A stretch of DNA of 18,073 nucleotides from Collybiopsis luxurians FD-317 M1 (taxonomy: Eukaryota; Basidiomycota; Agaricomycetes; Agaricales; Omphalotaceae). This document shows positions 16,997 to 18,073 of this stretch, piece after piece. Position numbers and translations under genes: made by a program. The stretch's first letter is position 1, and every line of letters starts with the position of its first letter. The DNA is taken from NCBI GenBank assembly GCA_000827265.1, contig KN834795.1, forward strand, positions 90,904 to 108,976, in the 5' to 3' direction. The notes under the pieces were generated by a model that saw only the letters and a program-made list of their open reading frames with translations, did not search any database and was not told where the DNA came from.

Positions 16997-17822
16997 TCAT
17001 AAAGCTGGTTGTTCATGTAAATGTTCAATTCCTGACACATTCTGGGGAGCCTATGTAGCCCAGGACTCCTGAGAAGCCTTAAACTGCCAGAGAATAACTT
17101 ATAACAACTTATATATGCCTAGACTATAGGGCCTCTTTCTTGATGTATCCTTAGAATGCTCAAATATCAGAAGATTGCTGCCAATTTCCTGGGTGGCTCC
17201 TGGCAACCTGGGCTGTATGTCCTTTTTCCTGATGTAGTAGTTTAATAGGAGGGTTCCACAAGGACCTACATGTAGGAGGTTGCTATGAGTGGCTCAATAG
17301 CCACATTTGGATATGAGAGATGCATGGAGTAGATGCAAAAATGACTGAAAAGAGTAAGTGACAGCCAACAGACAGTAACTTGAAGTAGCAGTAGGCAGAA
17401 GGAAACAGCAGCAAGAAAGTCATAGGTGTGACTTCAGAACTATGCCAGTTTGAAAGTATCAACTCAGAGCTCAATCAAGATCCAAATGACACTAAACAGA
17501 ATGAATAGATGTATGTAAAACAAACAAAATGAGATTGCAAGAAAGAAAAGTAAAATAAGGAAGCAGCTAGACAAGTAGACAGCAGTTCAAGGTAATCCCA
17601 ACCTATTGTTAGAAGTGATCATGAAGTTATGTAGTAACTGGAGGTATTGTAATTCTACAGATAAATAATAAGGAGGTGTTGCAATCACAGAGGTAAAGCA
17701 AAATATCAAGATGTTCAGGAATTAAATTGTAGAAAACTGGGCTCCAGAAAGAGAGATAATGTCATTTGGAAAGGGTTAGGTGATAGTGTAGGTTCAGATT
17801 AGTAGGCAGAATCAGTTGGGGT

Positions 17823-18073
17823 CTAACACTGGAGTGCATTCCCATATTCACTACCCTGGGCATTCACATCAGCACCATTTTCAAGCAGAAACTTGACAAC
17901 AGCTTCATTGCTCTCTATGCAGCTGCCTGGAGTGCACTCCCATAGAGACCACCCTGGGCATTCACATCTGCACCATTTTCAAGCAGAAACTCAAGAACAG
18001 CTTCATTGCCTCTCTGTGCAGCTGCCTGGAGTGCACTCCCATAGAGACCACCCTGGGCATTCACATCTGCACC
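17823..18073 (-). pseudogene. Ankyrin-repeat protein, 3' end, frameshifted
   Basis: On the minus strand the window edge opens inside an ankyrin array: GADVNAQGGLYGSALQAAAQ then RGNEAVLEFLLENGADVNAQ, a 33-residue (99-bp) repeat of the type found in fungal NACHT-ankyrin proteins. Two units are 99 bp apart, but the next is 98 bp away: one G is lost in the RGNEA region and a CAG reads TAG there, so the last unit (VKFLLENGADVNAQGSEYGN) is out of frame. It would end at TAG 17823-17825. Ankyrin repeats bind proteins, and in this class form the ligand-sensing end. The start, and any NACHT domain, would lie to the right of the window. Confidence 0.82.

Larger units (their letters stand above)
16535..17822. 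other. Non-coding stretch after the helicase
   Basis: About 1.3 kb without any frame that looks coding; the longest open frames are under 85 codons and resemble nothing. It holds a 61-bp tandem repeat (16731-16852), a palindrome (16853-16871), a G/C hairpin (16917-16931) and a second hairpin (16978-16996), described separately. From about 17000 to 17822 I see only A-rich, low-CpG sequence with no clear signal. The Helitron 3' end should lie somewhere in this stretch. Confidence 0.6.

Noticed and set aside
17283..17474. Hydrophobic 63-codon open frame on the minus strand
   Set aside because: Isolated, with no recognisable motif and no neighbouring frame. The length is expected by chance in this base composition.

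Overview
The window looks like a transposon-rich fungal chromosome, most likely a basidiomycete (Agaricomycete-type). The grounds are a chromodomain Ty3 element, a Ty1/copia element and a Rep/Pif1-type Helitron of the kinds common there, TTAGGG-type telomere-like DNA, and strong CpG depletion. The species cannot be told from the sequence. I see no intact cellular gene. Almost everything is mobile DNA in decay.

Layout. (1) 1-2978, minus strand: 5' part of a Ty1/copia element, with a probable LTR (about 2570-2978), a gag-like region, an integrase joined directly to it, and the start of the reverse transcriptase running off the left edge. (2) 2979-3350, minus strand: an unidentified coding relic cut by the copia LTR. 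(3) 3351-3891 and 14477-16534, plus strand: one Helitron helicase gene split in two. (4) 3892-14476: a complete-length Ty3 chromovirus (10,585 bp, two 695-bp LTRs, 5-bp target duplication GTTAC) inserted into that helicase. (5) 7787-8503: a small terminal-inverted-repeat element inside the Ty3 gag, itself carrying a telomere-like array. (6) 16535-17822: non-coding DNA with a 61-bp tandem repeat and several hairpins. (7) 17823-18073, minus strand: the 3' end of an ankyrin-repeat relic.

How the parts work together. The Ty3 element has every part of a replication cycle visible: TATA box, polyadenylation signal, primer-binding site, gag with a CCHC knuckle, protease, RT, RNase H, integrase, chromodomain and polypurine tract. 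Its primer-binding site is complementary to the predicted first 12 nt of its own transcript, which points to Tf1/sushi-type self-priming rather than a tRNA primer. The copy is dead: many in-frame stops, at least two frameshifts, and substituted catalytic Asp residues in RT and RNase H.

The decay has a clear signature. Of about 33 in-frame stops in the two LTR elements, 31 are TGA, many of them where related proteins have Arg (CGA to TGA). The two LTRs differ mainly by transitions, often as reciprocal TG/CA pairs. This fits deamination of methylated CpG. The order of events inferred from nesting is Helitron first, then Ty3, then the small inverted-repeat element.
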